From Roseiarcus sp963751165 (GTDB lineage Bacteria; Pseudomonadota; Alphaproteobacteria; Rhizobiales; Beijerinckiaceae): a DNA stretch of 64,000 nucleotides. Of this stretch, positions 38,360-48,245 are shown one piece after another. Location: assembly GCA_963751165.1 (NCBI GenBank), contig CAVVTP010000018.1, positions 1 to 64,000 of the forward strand. Direction: 5' to 3'. Positions within the stretch are counted from its first letter, which is position 1, and each line of letters starts with the position of its first letter. A program made the translations under genes and the position numbers. Below the pieces are notes generated by a model. That model was not told the DNA's origin, ran no database searches, and worked only from the letters and a program-made list of their open reading frames with translations.

Positions 38360-38911
38360 ATGATCGCAAGCGCGAGTCGAGCGGCGGGCGTTTGCCGTCT
38401 GTCCAGCCTGTGCATCGTTGCCTGCGGCTTGGCATTCGCGGCGCTGTGTTTCGCCTCGGAGGCAAGAGCAGGCTCGGTCAGCGCCGGCATACGCGCCTAC
38501 GCTCGCCACGACTATGCGCGAGCCGCGCCTCTGCTGCTGCCTGAAGCCGCTCGCGGCTCTGCGATCGCCCAGACATACATTGGCTACATGTATCAGCGCG
38601 GCCTGGGCGTCCCGCAAAACTACCAGGCCGCCGCCGGTTGGTTCAACGAAGCGGCCCAGCAGGGGGAGCCGACCGCGCAGTTTTTTCTCGGGCTCCTGTT
38701 CGACAAGGGATATGGCGTGCCGGAGGATTGGGTGCAGGCAGAAGTCTGGCTTAACCTCGCCGCGTCGCAGGCGAGCGAGAGACAGCGGGATTATTGGGTC
38801 CGCATACGCGATGCCGTCGCCCAGAAGCTGACCCTCGACCAGCTAGCCGAGGCTCGACGGCGCGCTTATCTGTGGGCGCCGTCGGGCGGGCGCATCGTTG
38901 CAGGCTACTGA
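38360..38911 (+). CDS. exported Sel1-repeat protein
   Basis: A 183-residue protein. Signal peptide MIASASRAAGVCRLSSLCIV ACGLAFAALCFASEARAG, then Sel1-like (TPR-type) repeats: AQTYIGYMYQRGLGVPQNYQ AAAGWFNEAA and AQFFLGLLFDKGYGVPEDWV QAEVWLNLAA. The start ATG 38360 was chosen for the AGAGAGG ribosome site; ATGs at 38336 and 38285 give poorer N-termini. Sel1 proteins act as periplasmic or envelope scaffolds. It follows the TonB receptor by 125 bp on the same strand and may be the last gene of that unit. The specific partner is unknown. Confidence 0.85.
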   Translation: MIASASRAAGVCRLSSLCIVACGLAFAALCFASEARAGSVSAGIRAYARHDYARAAPLLLPEAARGSAIAQTYIGYMYQRGLGVPQNYQAAAGWFNEAAQQGEPTAQFFLGLLFDKGYGVPEDWVQAEVWLNLAASQASERQRDYWVRIRDAVAQKLTLDQLAEARRRAYLWAPSGGRIVAGY

Positions 38912-39128
38912 GACAGTCGAAACCGCGCGCCCCCAAAGCGTCAGCGGTAGCGGATCGTCGGCGCAAAGCGGCAGCGATTTTCGCCACGAAACTGAAACGG
39001 CGCGAGACCAGGCCTTTCAGCTTCGCCTGATTTCGCCGCCTGACCGCAAAATCCAACCCGAACCTGAACGTGCCGATGGGCTATCTTTGCGGCGCGCAGG
39101 GCCGGGGCTGCCCCGCGCGCCGTCTGCT

Positions 39129-40040
39129 TTAGTGAACCGCAGGAAGACCCGAGACCGCTGACGCCGTCGGATTGTTGAGGCACATGGGGTGGCCGAAGCC
39201 GCCGGCGCTATGGCCGACCCCTCCGGTGCCGTTGGGAGCCTGGCCCGTCCCTCCGGTTCCGTCCGGATTGGCAGTAATGTCGAAAATGATGTTGTCGGGG
39301 TGAGCGGGATCGCCCGATACGCCCGTGACCCCGGATCCGAATCCGTCGAGCCCAAGCGTGCTGCGCGTTCGCCAGGCGACCATGTGATCGGTGCAAGACT
39401 GGTCGCCGCTGACCCCGACTGCGCCGACTTTCACGCCTCCTTTGTAGAGCGCGAGGCCCCCGCCGAACACGTTCACGCCGCCGACGCGCTGGCCGACCAG
39501 CGGGTCCTGCGGCGTGCCAAAGGTTGCGGCGCTGATCGGAGACTGATATTGCCCCGGCTGGTTGCCGTATGCGACGTCGGTATCGACGGGATTGCTGTGC
39601 TGCAGTCCGTAGAGGCTTCCGCCTGGCTGCACGGCCGTGAACAGGTTGGCCGTCGACAAGGCGAGCCCCTTGCCGCCGAAGAGGCTGCCGGCCGGCGTGT
39701 TGCTCAAGCTGAAGGCGTTGGCCGTATTCGCTTTCTGCGCCGCGATGACCCGGCTGCCAAGCCATTGCGAGGTGTAGTTCGAGCCCGAAAACGCCACCGA
39801 GCAAACGATCCCGCTGGTGTCGACGATCACGCCCCACATGTTGTTGCCGAGGCCGCCATTGGCGCCGCTGGCCGGCGTGATTGAGCTGGTCAGCGCGCTC
39901 TTGAGCGCCCCGAAGCCGGGCAGCGAATTGCAGCCTCCGCCGCCGCCTCCATATGAATTTAGCTGAGCGAGAGCAGGCCCGCCGAACAACCCCAGAAACG
40001 CGCCGATTGAACCTAAAGCGATAAGTTTCGATGAATGCAT
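39129..40040 (-). CDS. exported HbpS/GlcG-like protein
   Basis: A 303-residue protein with a Sec signal (MHSSKLIALGSIGAFLGLFG, cleavage after ALAQ). The start ATG 40040 follows GGAGGGCATT. The mature region contains two segments of the GlcG/HbpS fold (VIVDTSGIVCSVAFSG, SRVIAAQKANTANAFSLSN, and GGVNVFGGGLALYKGGVKVG AVGVSGDQSCTDH), the pattern of small heme-binding or heme-degrading extracytoplasmic proteins. The N-terminus after cleavage is Gly-rich (LNSYGGGGGGCN) and the tail is Gly/Pro-rich. It is convergent with the Sel1 gene. Heme binding is suggested by the family and not demonstrated by a clear axial ligand motif. Confidence 0.75.
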   Translation of the reverse strand: MHSSKLIALGSIGAFLGLFGGPALAQLNSYGGGGGGCNSLPGFGALKSALTSSITPASGANGGLGNNMWGVIVDTSGIVCSVAFSGSNYTSQWLGSRVIAAQKANTANAFSLSNTPAGSLFGGKGLALSTANLFTAVQPGGSLYGLQHSNPVDTDVAYGNQPGQYQSPISAATFGTPQDPLVGQRVGGVNVFGGGLALYKGGVKVGAVGVSGDQSCTDHMVAWRTRSTLGLDGFGSGVTGVSGDPAHPDNIIFDITANPDGTGGTGQAPNGTGGVGHSAGGFGHPMCLNNPTASAVSGLPAVH

Positions 40041-40970
40041 AATGCCCTCCATCGCCGTGGAAAGACACACCTCGCGCGATTGCATTTCCTCCCGCGCGTT
40101 TACGCCTTCTGCGTTTCGCGCCCACGGCTGAATTAAATACGCGACCTTGCAATCAGAGGCAAAACAGATCGACCGCGAATATACACGCCGACCGCTATGT
40201 TACGCCCCCGGCGTACAGTGCCGATTTAGACTTTATCGAGACCGAATCAAGAAATCAAGCGCGCATTTCCCTGGTGGCGGCAGGGCGCGGGCGTGTGCCG
40301 GTTGTGCACCGCATTTTTCTCCCTCATATCCCTCATGCACGCAGACGAGTAGCAATGGCGACGTGATCTGTCGTATTGCACGAGGGTTGTAACCCGTCGC
40401 GACGCCGCGACGCCCCCTTTCAAAAGAAGCGCCGCCCCAGACACAGTACGCCTTGCTTACGTGGAAAACCGCCTCGAGCTGAACGGACTTGGACGCCGAG
40501 AGGAGTCTGCCGCAGATCGTGTTTCGTCCCCGCAAACTCGCTGTTCTTTGGATTCGATTCGCTGTTCCGTCGGACGCATTCGCTGTTCGTTCGCTCCAAA
40601 TTCCCGCCTCCTCTTTGAGCAATGAGCGCTGTGCACCGAAATGATCGCGTCTCTGCGTTCTCTTCCGGACACGACGGCGCCCAGTTGAGGCGTCAGCCGC
40701 TTGGCTGTTCGAAGTGATCGGGCGTCGGCTGAGTTTTCTGACCTACGCTCTTGCTGGCTGTCTTAGTCTATGGTACAAACAGAGAACATCCGCTGCTCAA
40801 GGGCGGAAGCGGATGAGAGCGATTTTCTACGCTTGCGCCTGCCAAGTCGTTGAAAAGGCGCAAAACGGCAATGGGCGGCTCTTTTAAAAAGTTGGCATGG
40901 AGCTATGGTCGCCGCCTTGTCGGCTTGGAATGCGCCGGCAAAGCCGCGCTAAAGCGCAACGCACGCGCAC
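40041..40970. other. 930-bp intergenic region before the T2SS genes
   Basis: No gene is supported. Short frames on both strands have no family resemblance. The region includes three TCGCTGTTC repeats at 21-bp period (40538-40588) and A/T-richer sequence around 40780-40860. It separates the HbpS-like gene (transcribed away from it) from the end of gspO. Promoter elements for the HbpS-like gene should lie in 40041-40200 but were not resolved. Confidence 0.45.
40538..40588. repeat. three direct repeats TCGCTGTTC, 21-bp period
   Basis: TCGCTGTTC occurs at 40538, 40559 and 40580, each exactly 21 bp apart, two helical turns. The spacer sequence is not conserved beyond an adjacent T. The regular phasing suggests repeated protein-binding sites on one DNA face. 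On the minus strand a 7-codon repeat (EQR every 7 residues) results, but no convincing gene encloses it. Confidence 0.55.
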
Positions 40971-41573
40971 TCAACCCCAGTCGCCACGGCGGGCGGCGAG
41001 CAGCCAGCATATCCAGATCGCTGGCGCGAAATAGGCGCCGAACGGCAGCTTGGCCTTCGGATCGAAGTCGACGCCCCGCAGCCGGCCGAACAGCGCCACC
41101 GCCAGCGCCGAAACCGCCGCTATGTTGACTGCGACGGGCAAATCGATCCAGTCCAGCCAGACACCCGCGACGGCGGCGAGTTTGACGTCGCCGAGGCCCA
41201 TTCCCTCAAATCCGCGAAATCGGCGGTAGGCGATGCGAAACGCCAAAAAAGCGCCGAACATCACGGCGCCGCGCAGAAGAGCGCGCAAAATCGCCCCGCC
41301 CGGCTCGTCCGGCGCGGCGAGCGCCGCCGCCGTAATCCCGACGGCGAAAGCCAAAGCATTGAGCGGATCGGGAATGATCAGCGCACGCCGGTCGACGACC
41401 GCAATGGCGAGCATGACAGCCGCCAGCGCAGCGCCCGCCACACCGGGCCAGCCAGGGGCGGCGAAAAGGCTCGCCGAGACGGCGCAAAGGCCGATCACTC
41501 CGATCGCAGACGCCTCGGCCACGGTCGATCGCGCTATGGGATCGGCCGGGCCGCCCGGCTCATTCGACCTCAC
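40971..41573 (-). CDS. gspO: prepilin peptidase (A24 family)
   Basis: A 200-residue inner-membrane aspartic protease that cleaves pseudopilin leaders. It begins at a GTG (41573) overlapping the gspD stop as GTGA. Catalytic aspartates are in AIAVVDRRALIIPDPLN and FEGMGLGDVKLAAVAG (the GxGD motif). It lacks the N-terminal zinc/methyltransferase region of full-length PilD-type enzymes, as in CpaA/TadV-like short peptidases. With about six membrane helices it serves the pseudopilins GspG-K encoded 5-8 kb away. Minus strand, operon with gspD. Confidence 0.9.
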   Translation of the reverse strand: MRSNEPGGPADPIARSTVAEASAIGVIGLCAVSASLFAAPGWPGVAGAALAAVMLAIAVVDRRALIIPDPLNALAFAVGITAAALAAPDEPGGAILRALLRGAVMFGAFLAFRIAYRRFRGFEGMGLGDVKLAAVAGVWLDWIDLPVAVNIAAVSALAVALFGRLRGVDFDPKAKLPFGAYFAPAIWICWLLAARRGDWG

Positions 41574-43865
41574 TGCAACGGCCGCGACAGAACGTTCAGC
41601 ATGCCGGGAAGCGTGACGGCCTGGGTCCTGCCGCCGCGCATCTTGGAGCGAAGCTCCTCGGCGACCATCGATGCATCGGCTCCGTCGCGAATGATCTGCG
41701 GCCGAATGAAAATGATGAGCTCGGTTCGAACTCACCGACGCGCCGGTCGTGCCCATCGCCGCACCGACAAAGGGAAGCTGGTCGAGAAGCGGGATTCCCT
41801 CGCGCGACTTGTTCTGTTGGTCCTGGATCAGGCCGGCGAGCAGCACCGTCTGTCCGCTGACGATCGAGAGTTCGCTGCTGACCTTGCGCTCGGAAATCGT
41901 AGGCGTGAGGTTCGCGCCCGAGCTGTTTTCTTCGCATGTCGTGCAGGCGCTGATTTCCTGATCGATGTCGAGCAGGACCGAGCCGTTCGAGTTCACCCGC
42001 GGTAGGATGTGCAGGATAATGCCAGTGTTCTTGTAGTCGACGGTGTTCACGACGGCGTTGTTGGCGCTCAGCACGGTCGCGCTGCCGGTGGAAACGGGAA
42101 CCTGATCGCCGACTTCGAGCGTCGCCTCGCCGTTGTCGACCACGACCAGCGACGGATTGGACAGAATCTTGACGTCGGTCAGATTGTGCAGCGCGTTGAT
42201 GACGACGCGGGGCAGCACGGAACTCCCAACCAGCAAGTTCAAGCCTGATGACAGTCCTGGCCCTACCGGGGTGGAGGTAAGATTGTTCGCGATGCTCGGG
42301 ATCACTCCACTCTGAGTGAGGGACACGGCGCCGTTGTGCAGAAAGTACTGGACGCCGTAGTTGAGCTGATCGTTCAGCGTCACTTCGGCGATGGTGACGT
42401 CGATCGCCACCTGCAATCTCGGCCGGTCGAGCTGATCGAGGGTCCGTTCGATGAGCTTGTAGTCCTCGGCGTTGGCGTAGATCAGGACCGAATTGTTGAC
42501 GGTGTCGGCGGTGATCCGGACGTTGGGCAATTGCGGTCCGCCGGACCCGCCCTGGTTGAAGCCGAGCGAACCGAGTTCAGCGTTGAGCGTCGCAACCGGA
42601 CCCGCGCCAAATTGTGTCGAGGCGCTGCCCGGAGCGGCGCTGCCCGAACTTGACCCGGCGATGCCGCCAGCCGAGCCAAACGAGCTGGCCGGTTTTCCAC
42701 CCGTCAGACGCTCGACCGCCGTCATCGCCTTCGCGCCCGAACCGGGCGCGATCTCGTTTGTCGGGGGCAAGCCGCCTCCCCCGCCGGCGACGAAGATCTG
42801 GCTCAGCATCTGCGCAATCTGCTTCGCGTCGCCGTATCTCACTTTATAGACTTTGACGCTCGCGCTCGCCCCCGACGGCGCGTCCAACCGCGATATCCAG
42901 CGGGCGGCGGCCCGCAGGAGCTCAGGCTTCGACGCCACGACGAGGATCGAGTTCAGCCGGCCCACCGCCTGAAATTTCACCAGGCCGTGGCCAAGACCCG
43001 AATCTCCCGTATCCATGATCTTCTCGAGCTCGCCGACAATCGGCTCCGGCGTGCTGTTCTCGACCGGATACATCCCCACCGACTGTCCCTGCAGCCAGTC
43101 GACATCGAAGCTGCGCACGGTGTCCAGGGCAGTCTCGCGCTCACTGCCTGTGCCCACGATCATCAGGAGTTTTCCGCTGGGATCCGTCCGGATGGCGCCA
43201 GGGCGAGTGGCGAAGCCCTCTAAAAGCTTTGTCACTGTCGTTCCTGATACGTATTGTAAAGGAATGACAGTTATGCCGTACCCGGGTTCGACACCGCCCG
43301 TGGCGGGATCGAGCGCACCGACAGCTCCCTCGTTCGCCGGCACGATACGATAGCCGGAACTGTCCCGCACCATGTTCAAATTGTTGGCGTGCAATGCGTT
43401 TTCGAGAACGAATAGCATGTCTTTCTTGGCGATCGGCCGTCCGGTCGAAAGCGTGATCGTGCCCTGGGCCCGCGGGTCGACGACATAGCTCACGCCCATG
43501 GCGTCACCGAGGACGGATTTGGCGACATTGCCTATGGGAGCGTTGTCGAAATTGAGCGTGTAGCCCCCGCCGGAGGCTTCGAGCTCCGCCGAGGTGGAAG
43601 GGGCCGGCGTCGCCGGGGCGGGCGCCGACCAGCCGAACAAGGAAAAGGATCTGGGCTTGCTGGCGCCGCCTGTGTCGACGACACCCGTGGGCTTCGGGTA
43701 CTTAGGCGAAAGATCGGCCGAATTCATGATGTCGGCGGCGTTCTGGGGCTGGTCCTTGCGCTGCTCGAGATACGATGTGGAGTTGCAAGCTCCCAGCCCC
43801 AGGAGGAAGACCGCCCAGGTGACGCTTCGAGACGCGACGCGTACAGAACCCAGCTTGTCGGCCAC
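41570..43865 (-). pseudogene. gspD: type II secretion secretin GspD, one frameshift
   Basis: Outer-membrane secretin ring of the type II system. The chosen start is the GTG at 43865 behind GGAGGCAGG; it gives a lipoprotein-like signal (VTWAVFLLGLGAC, lipobox LGAC). Longer in-frame starts exist (for example 43979). N0-N3 domains follow (YTLNFDNAPIGNVAKSVLGD), then a Gly/Ser-rich loop in N3 (FVAGGGGGLPPTNEIAPGSG) and the secretin core (VLPRVVINALHNLTDVKILS, PSLVVVDNGEATLEVGDQVP). Near 41732 the frame shifts: after PFVGAAMGTTGASVS the gate region RTELIIFIRPQIIRDGADAS continues in another frame to a TGA at 41570. One indel, probably a sequence error, since gspO is coupled to the restored stop. 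Total about 765 residues. Confidence 0.9.
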
Positions 43866-43977
43866 CCTGCCTCCATCAATGATGGCGCGCTTCGCATGGT
43901 TGAACAACGGATTAAGAACCATTAGTGTTTGCGGCTTGTCAAGGAGACGATTGTGACGTGACCGTTTAGGGTCCTTC

Positions 43978-45699
43978 ATGAACTTTGCACGACAGCAGAT
44001 TTCAGCAATTGATTTCGTCGCCGGCAGCCTGCACGGCCTCGCAGAGCATCTGCGTGATCGACTCACGACTGACGCTGTGCTGAATCTCGACAGGCCAAAT
44101 AATGACGGTAAACAAGCGTCGCTACGCTCGATTTGGGAATCGTCCGATCTTTCGGCTGATGCATTCGCTGACGAAATCGCCAGTTATTTCAATCATCCTC
44201 GAATTCAGCTGCCAGACTTGTTAACAGCATCGTCGCTGGCCGATCGCTTTTCACCGCGCTTCCTGCGTGAATCCGTGATGTTTCCGTTCGAGCAGGACGG
44301 AGGGCAGATTTTCATCGCGGTCGCAGACCCGACAGACCAAGCCGCGCTCCGCGGCGCGGAGATCGTGCTCGGCGCGGATCTGGCGATCACGATCGCATCG
44401 TTCGACGATGTCGCGGCCGTCCTGTCGAAGCGCCTGAATTCCGAGGAGGAAGGGCCAGCGGCTTCGTTCGCCGATCAGGCATCGAGCGCTGCGGAGGAAA
44501 GCATCGACAGCCTGCGAGACCTCGCCAGCGGCGCGCCGGTCGTTCGCGCGGTCAACGATCTCCTGGAAAAAGCGATCGATCTTCGGGCGAGTGATATCCA
44601 CATCGAACCGATGCGCAACGGTCTTAACGTGCGCATGCGGATCGACGGGCTGCTGAGGGCGGTGCCTGCGCCGGCGCATGCTCTGCCGCAGGCCCTGATT
44701 TCGCGCGTCAAGATCCTCGCCGGCCTTAACATCGCCGAACGGCGACTGCCGCAGGACGGGGCGGCGCGGCTCGATGTCGCGCGGCTCAACCTCGACATTC
44801 GCGTCGCCACCATGCCGACCCAGCATGGCGAATCCGCGGTCATTCGCCTCTTGCCGCAAGACCGCGGCTTGCTTGATATCCCGAAGCTCGGACTGCGCGC
44901 TCATGACGAGCGCAAGATCAGGCGGTTCATCGATCTTCCGCACGGCATGATCGTCATTACCGGCCCGACCGGCAGCGGCAAGACGACGACCTTGGCGACG
45001 ATGCTCTCGGTCCTCAACACGCCATTCCGGAAGATCCTGACCATTGAGGACCCGGTCGAATATGAGATCGCCGGCGTGAACCAGTCGCAGGTCAAGCCGG
45101 CGATCGGCCTCACCTTCGCCGCGGCGCTACGCTCGTTCGTTCGCCAGGACCCGGATGTGATCATGGTCGGTGAAATTCGCGACGCCGAGACGGCCAGTAT
45201 CGCGATCCACGCCGCGTTGACCGGGCATCTCGTTTTGACGACGCTGCATACCGAAACAGCGGTCGCCGCGGTGCCGCGTCTTCTCGATCTGGGCGTCGAG
45301 GGCTTCCTCCTGAGATCGACGCTGCGGGGCGTGATTGGGCAGCGGCTCGTCCGCATTCTATGCGATCGCTGCAAATCGCAGCGGCGGCTCTCGGGAGACG
45401 ACTTCGCCGCCGACCCGCGCTACGAAATCTGCGGACTCACTGTCGGGGAGTCCGTCTGGGAGCCGCGAGGTTGCGAGCGGTGCGGCGGAATCGGCTATCG
45501 CGGACGCGTCGGCGTGTTTGAAGCGCTGGAGGTGACTGGCGAAGTTCGCAATCTCGTGGGTCCGGGGATCGACTCGAACACTCTCGATGAAGCTGGCCGA
45601 CGCACAGGCCTCACGAGCATGATGGACGACGCGATCGCCAAGTGCCGCGAAGGCCTCACCTCCGTCGCCGAGGTCTTGCGCGTGACGACGGCGCGGTGA
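43978..45699 (+). CDS. gspE: type II secretion ATPase GspE
   Basis: Cytoplasmic hexameric ATPase that drives pseudopilus assembly. 573 residues. An N-terminal MshEN-like domain is followed by the catalytic domain: Walker A GPTGSGKTTT (329-338, Lys335), Asp box ILTIEDPVEYEIAGVNQSQV, Walker B RQDPDVIMVGEIRDAETA, His box TGHLVLTTLHTETA, and the tetracysteine zinc module CDRCKSQ...CERCGGIGYRGR. The start ATG at 43978 lacks a strong ribosome site, so an alternative start is possible. It is divergent from gspD across about 112 bp and leads a plus-strand operon gspE-F-G-H-I-J-K-L. Confidence 0.95.
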   Translation: MNFARQQISAIDFVAGSLHGLAEHLRDRLTTDAVLNLDRPNNDGKQASLRSIWESSDLSADAFADEIASYFNHPRIQLPDLLTASSLADRFSPRFLRESVMFPFEQDGGQIFIAVADPTDQAALRGAEIVLGADLAITIASFDDVAAVLSKRLNSEEEGPAASFADQASSAAEESIDSLRDLASGAPVVRAVNDLLEKAIDLRASDIHIEPMRNGLNVRMRIDGLLRAVPAPAHALPQALISRVKILAGLNIAERRLPQDGAARLDVARLNLDIRVATMPTQHGESAVIRLLPQDRGLLDIPKLGLRAHDERKIRRFIDLPHGMIVITGPTGSGKTTTLATMLSVLNTPFRKILTIEDPVEYEIAGVNQSQVKPAIGLTFAAALRSFVRQDPDVIMVGEIRDAETASIAIHAALTGHLVLTTLHTETAVAAVPRLLDLGVEGFLLRSTLRGVIGQRLVRILCDRCKSQRRLSGDDFAADPRYEICGLTVGESVWEPRGCERCGGIGYRGRVGVFEALEVTGEVRNLVGPGIDSNTLDEAGRRTGLTSMMDDAIAKCREGLTSVAEVLRVTTAR

Positions 45700-45703
45700 A
45701 ACA

Positions 45704-46924
45704 GTGACGACCTTCCAATATCGCGCTCTGACCCAGATCGGCGAGGTCGTCACGGGCTCGCTCGACGCGCCGAGCGTGGCCGAGGTCAATCGCCGTGTCG
45801 AATATCTCGGGCTCATCCCGATCGAGGCGTCGGCGGCGGGCGGCGGGTCGCGGTTCGGAAAGAGCCGCCTGTCCTTGACATGGCTGTCACGGCCGCGTGC
45901 TGAGGAGGTGACGATATTCACCGCCGATCTCGCCTTGCTGCTGCGCACCGGCGCGCGCATCAACGACGCGCTGGAACTGCTGGCGGCCGACGCCGACATC
46001 GGACGCATGCGCGCGACAACCGCCGAACTCGCCACCGCTGTATTGTCGGGCGAAAGCTTCGGAGAGGCGATCTCCCGACATCCGAGGGTGTTCCCGGCGC
46101 TTTATGTGGCGCTGGTTCGCGTCGGCGAGACGTCCGGCGCGCTGCCAACGATTCTGGAAGCGCTGGCGACCGAGCGCCAGCGGGCCGAGGCGTTGTCGCG
46201 GCGGCTGACCGACACGCTGCGCTATCCAGCGTTCCTATTGCTGGCCGCGGGCGGCGTTCTTCTGTTCTTCCTTCTCTTCGTCCTGCCGCAATTTGCGAGC
46301 GTTTTTCGGGATTTCAACGCGAAGCTCGACCCAGTGCTCGTCGTCTTCCTCGGCTTGTCCAGTCTCCTGCGCTCGAACGGTCAGGCCATAGCCGCGGCGC
46401 TGCTGGTCCTCATCCTGGCGGGCTGGCTTGCGATGCGGCAGCGCGCGGTCCGGGCGCCGTTCGCGCGCGCGATCGTGCGCTTACCGGTCGTGCGCCCAAT
46501 CTTAGACTACCGCCGCACGAGCCTTTTCTGCCGCAATCTCGGTCTGTTGCTGACGAACGGCGTGACGCTGCCGGCGGCCCTTCGGGTCCTGGCAGACACG
46601 ATGGAGGCGAGCGGGAGCGTCATAGGGTGGTCGAGTCTCGTCGACAAGGTGCGCCACGGCGGCAAGCTTTCGGACGCGCTGACGGCGACCGAGGCGTTGC
46701 CCCTCATGGCGATCCGGACTATGCGACTCGGAGAGGATTCTGGGCAGCTGCCAATGCTCGCAGGAAGAATCGCTGATTTCTACGAGGCGAAGCTGCAGCG
46801 TAGCCTTGACCGCGCCATTGGGGTCGTCGGGCCGCTCGCAATCATCGTCATTAGCGTGATCGTCGGCGGGCTGATCGTCTCGGTGATGACGGCTCTGCTC
46901 TCGGTGAATCAGATCGTCGGCTAG
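45704..46924 (+). CDS. gspF: type II secretion inner-membrane platform protein GspF
   Basis: Polytopic platform protein, 406 residues, GTG start 4 bp after gspE. Two T2SSF repeats: ADLALLLRTGARINDALELL...ALVRVGETSGALPTILEALA, and RNLGLLLTNGVTLPAALRVL...MRLGEDSGQLPMLAGRIA, each followed by membrane helices (AFLLLAAGGVLLFFLLFVLP; VVGPLAIIVISVIVGGLIVS). The N-terminus FQYRALTQIGEVVTGSLDAP is typical. It couples GspE ATPase action to pseudopilin extrusion. No defect. Confidence 0.95.
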   Translation: MTTFQYRALTQIGEVVTGSLDAPSVAEVNRRVEYLGLIPIEASAAGGGSRFGKSRLSLTWLSRPRAEEVTIFTADLALLLRTGARINDALELLAADADIGRMRATTAELATAVLSGESFGEAISRHPRVFPALYVALVRVGETSGALPTILEALATERQRAEALSRRLTDTLRYPAFLLLAAGGVLLFFLLFVLPQFASVFRDFNAKLDPVLVVFLGLSSLLRSNGQAIAAALLVLILAGWLAMRQRAVRAPFARAIVRLPVVRPILDYRRTSLFCRNLGLLLTNGVTLPAALRVLADTMEASGSVIGWSSLVDKVRHGGKLSDALTATEALPLMAIRTMRLGEDSGQLPMLAGRIADFYEAKLQRSLDRAIGVVGPLAIIVISVIVGGLIVSVMTALLSVNQIVG

Positions 46925-46935
46925 GAGTTGGGCGC

Positions 46936-47403
46936 ATGAGCAGTTCCGTTCTTCTTTGGCTGAGTACACGCCGCCGATCCCGCAATGCAAAACGCGGCGA
47001 CGGCGAGGGCGGATTCACGCTGGTCGAAATGCTGGTGGTTATCACGATCATCGGTCTCATCATGGCGCTCGTCGGTCCGAGGGTGCTGAACTATCTTAGC
47101 GAAGCAAAGGTGAAGGCGGCCAAGATTCAGATCGAAAGCTTCTCGGCCGCGCTTGATCTCTACTACCTCGACAACGGCGCCTATCCGGCCGCGGACGAAG
47201 GACTGACCGCGCTGGTCCAGCGTCCGTCCTCCGCGCCCGCCTGGAACGGCCCCTATCTCAGGACCGCATCGGTGCCTGAGGATCCATGGGGTCACCCTTA
47301 CGTCTACAAGGTCCCCGGAGATCATGCGCCTTACGAAATCGATTCCTACGGCGCCGGGAGGGAGGGCGACACGCAAAGCATGATCAAGAGCGCGTCGCGA
47401 TAG
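46936..47403 (+). CDS. gspG: major pseudopilin GspG
   Basis: Main subunit of the type II pseudopilus, 155 residues. The prepilin peptidase site is GEGG^FTLVEMLVVITIIGLI, cleavage after Gly26 with Glu at +5. The leader is unusually long (26 residues), so translation may begin further in. The mature domain contains the GspG calcium-loop region (YYLDNGAYPAADEGLTALVQ, WNGPYLRTASVPEDPWGHPY) and ends SYGAGREGDTQSMIKSASR. Eleven bp after gspF, ten bp before gspH. Confidence 0.96.
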   Translation: MSSSVLLWLSTRRRSRNAKRGDGEGGFTLVEMLVVITIIGLIMALVGPRVLNYLSEAKVKAAKIQIESFSAALDLYYLDNGAYPAADEGLTALVQRPSSAPAWNGPYLRTASVPEDPWGHPYVYKVPGDHAPYEIDSYGAGREGDTQSMIKSASR

Positions 47404-47413
47404 GGTTCTGCCG

Positions 47414-47866
47414 ATGGACCGAGAAGCGGGATTTACCCTGATCGAAGCGGTCTGCGTTCTGGCGATCATCGGCCTTTTGGCTGCCCTCATTCTACCGGCA
47501 ATTCCGCGGGCGACCTCGCAGTCGCGTCTCGCCGGTTACGCTATCGATATCGCAGCTCTGCTCAAGGGTGACCGGAACGCGGCCATGCGCAATCATACCG
47601 CGGTCGCGACGTCGCTCGACCCCGAAGCTCGAACAGTGCAGTCGGGCGCCACCGCCGCCGCGGTCGAAATCCCCGAGGACGTAACCTTTGCAGCGCTGCT
47701 CGCGCAGCGCTGCCAGGGCCGCCCGGTCGGCTCGACCATCGATTTTTTCCCGAGCGGCGCTTCCTGCGGAGGCACAATCGCGCTCTCAAGGCAAGGCTTC
47801 GGCTATCAGATTCGGGTCAACTGGCTGACCGGAGGCGTCGAAGTTGTTGCGATCGACAAACCGTGA
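47414..47866 (+). CDS. gspH: minor pseudopilin GspH
   Basis: 150 residues with leader MDREAG^FTLIEAVCVLAIIG, cleavage after Gly6, Glu at +5. The C-terminal GspH beta domain contains ALLKGDRNAAMRNHTAVATS and a conserved cysteine pair region (QRCQGRPV...SGASCGGTIAL), ending IRVNWLTGGVEV. It overlaps the start of gspI. A minor pseudopilin of the type II tip or shaft. Confidence 0.9.
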   Translation: MDREAGFTLIEAVCVLAIIGLLAALILPAIPRATSQSRLAGYAIDIAALLKGDRNAAMRNHTAVATSLDPEARTVQSGATAAAVEIPEDVTFAALLAQRCQGRPVGSTIDFFPSGASCGGTIALSRQGFGYQIRVNWLTGGVEVVAIDKP

Positions 47867-48245
47867 ACCCGGCGGAACCGCCGGGTTCACGTTGATCGAG
47901 ACGCTGGCGGCGCTGGGCGTCCTGGCGGCCGGATTGGCGGCCATCGGCGCGCTCGCAAATTCAAGTCTGCACGCCGGCCTTTATACCGAACGGCGCCTCG
48001 CCGAGGTCGACAGCGCCCGCCAGATCATGGCCGGCCTGCCGAAGCGCGATGCGCTTCCTTTTGGGCGGTTGACCGGCTCCCTCGACGCACATGAATGGCG
48101 GATCGATTCGGCGCCCGTTCCTGCGGCCATTCCGGGTGGCGGGAGCGTGTGGACGCCGCAAAGCATCGTCTTAGTCGTGCGATCCCGTTCAGGCGCCATG
48201 CTGGAGATCGACACGATCCGTCTGCGCAAACGGGCGGCGAAATGA
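47844..48245 (+). CDS. gspI: minor pseudopilin GspI
   Basis: 133 residues. The leader ends GGTAG^FTLIETLAALGVLAA, with Glu at +5. The short beta domain contains ARQIMAGLPKRDALPFGRLT and a long loop, ending IDTIRLRKRAAK. No ATG or GTG exists in frame near the expected start; TTG at 47844 or 47847 inside the end of gspH is the likely start, implying translational coupling. The stop overlaps gspJ as ATGA. Confidence 0.88.
   Translation: MLRSTNREPGGTAGFTLIETLAALGVLAAGLAAIGALANSSLHAGLYTERRLAEVDSARQIMAGLPKRDALPFGRLTGSLDAHEWRIDSAPVPAAIPGGGSVWTPQSIVLVVRSRSGAMLEIDTIRLRKRAAK

Noticed and set aside
40850..41128. 92-codon plus frame over the end of gspO
   Set aside because: Antisense to gspO, Arg-rich, poor start context.
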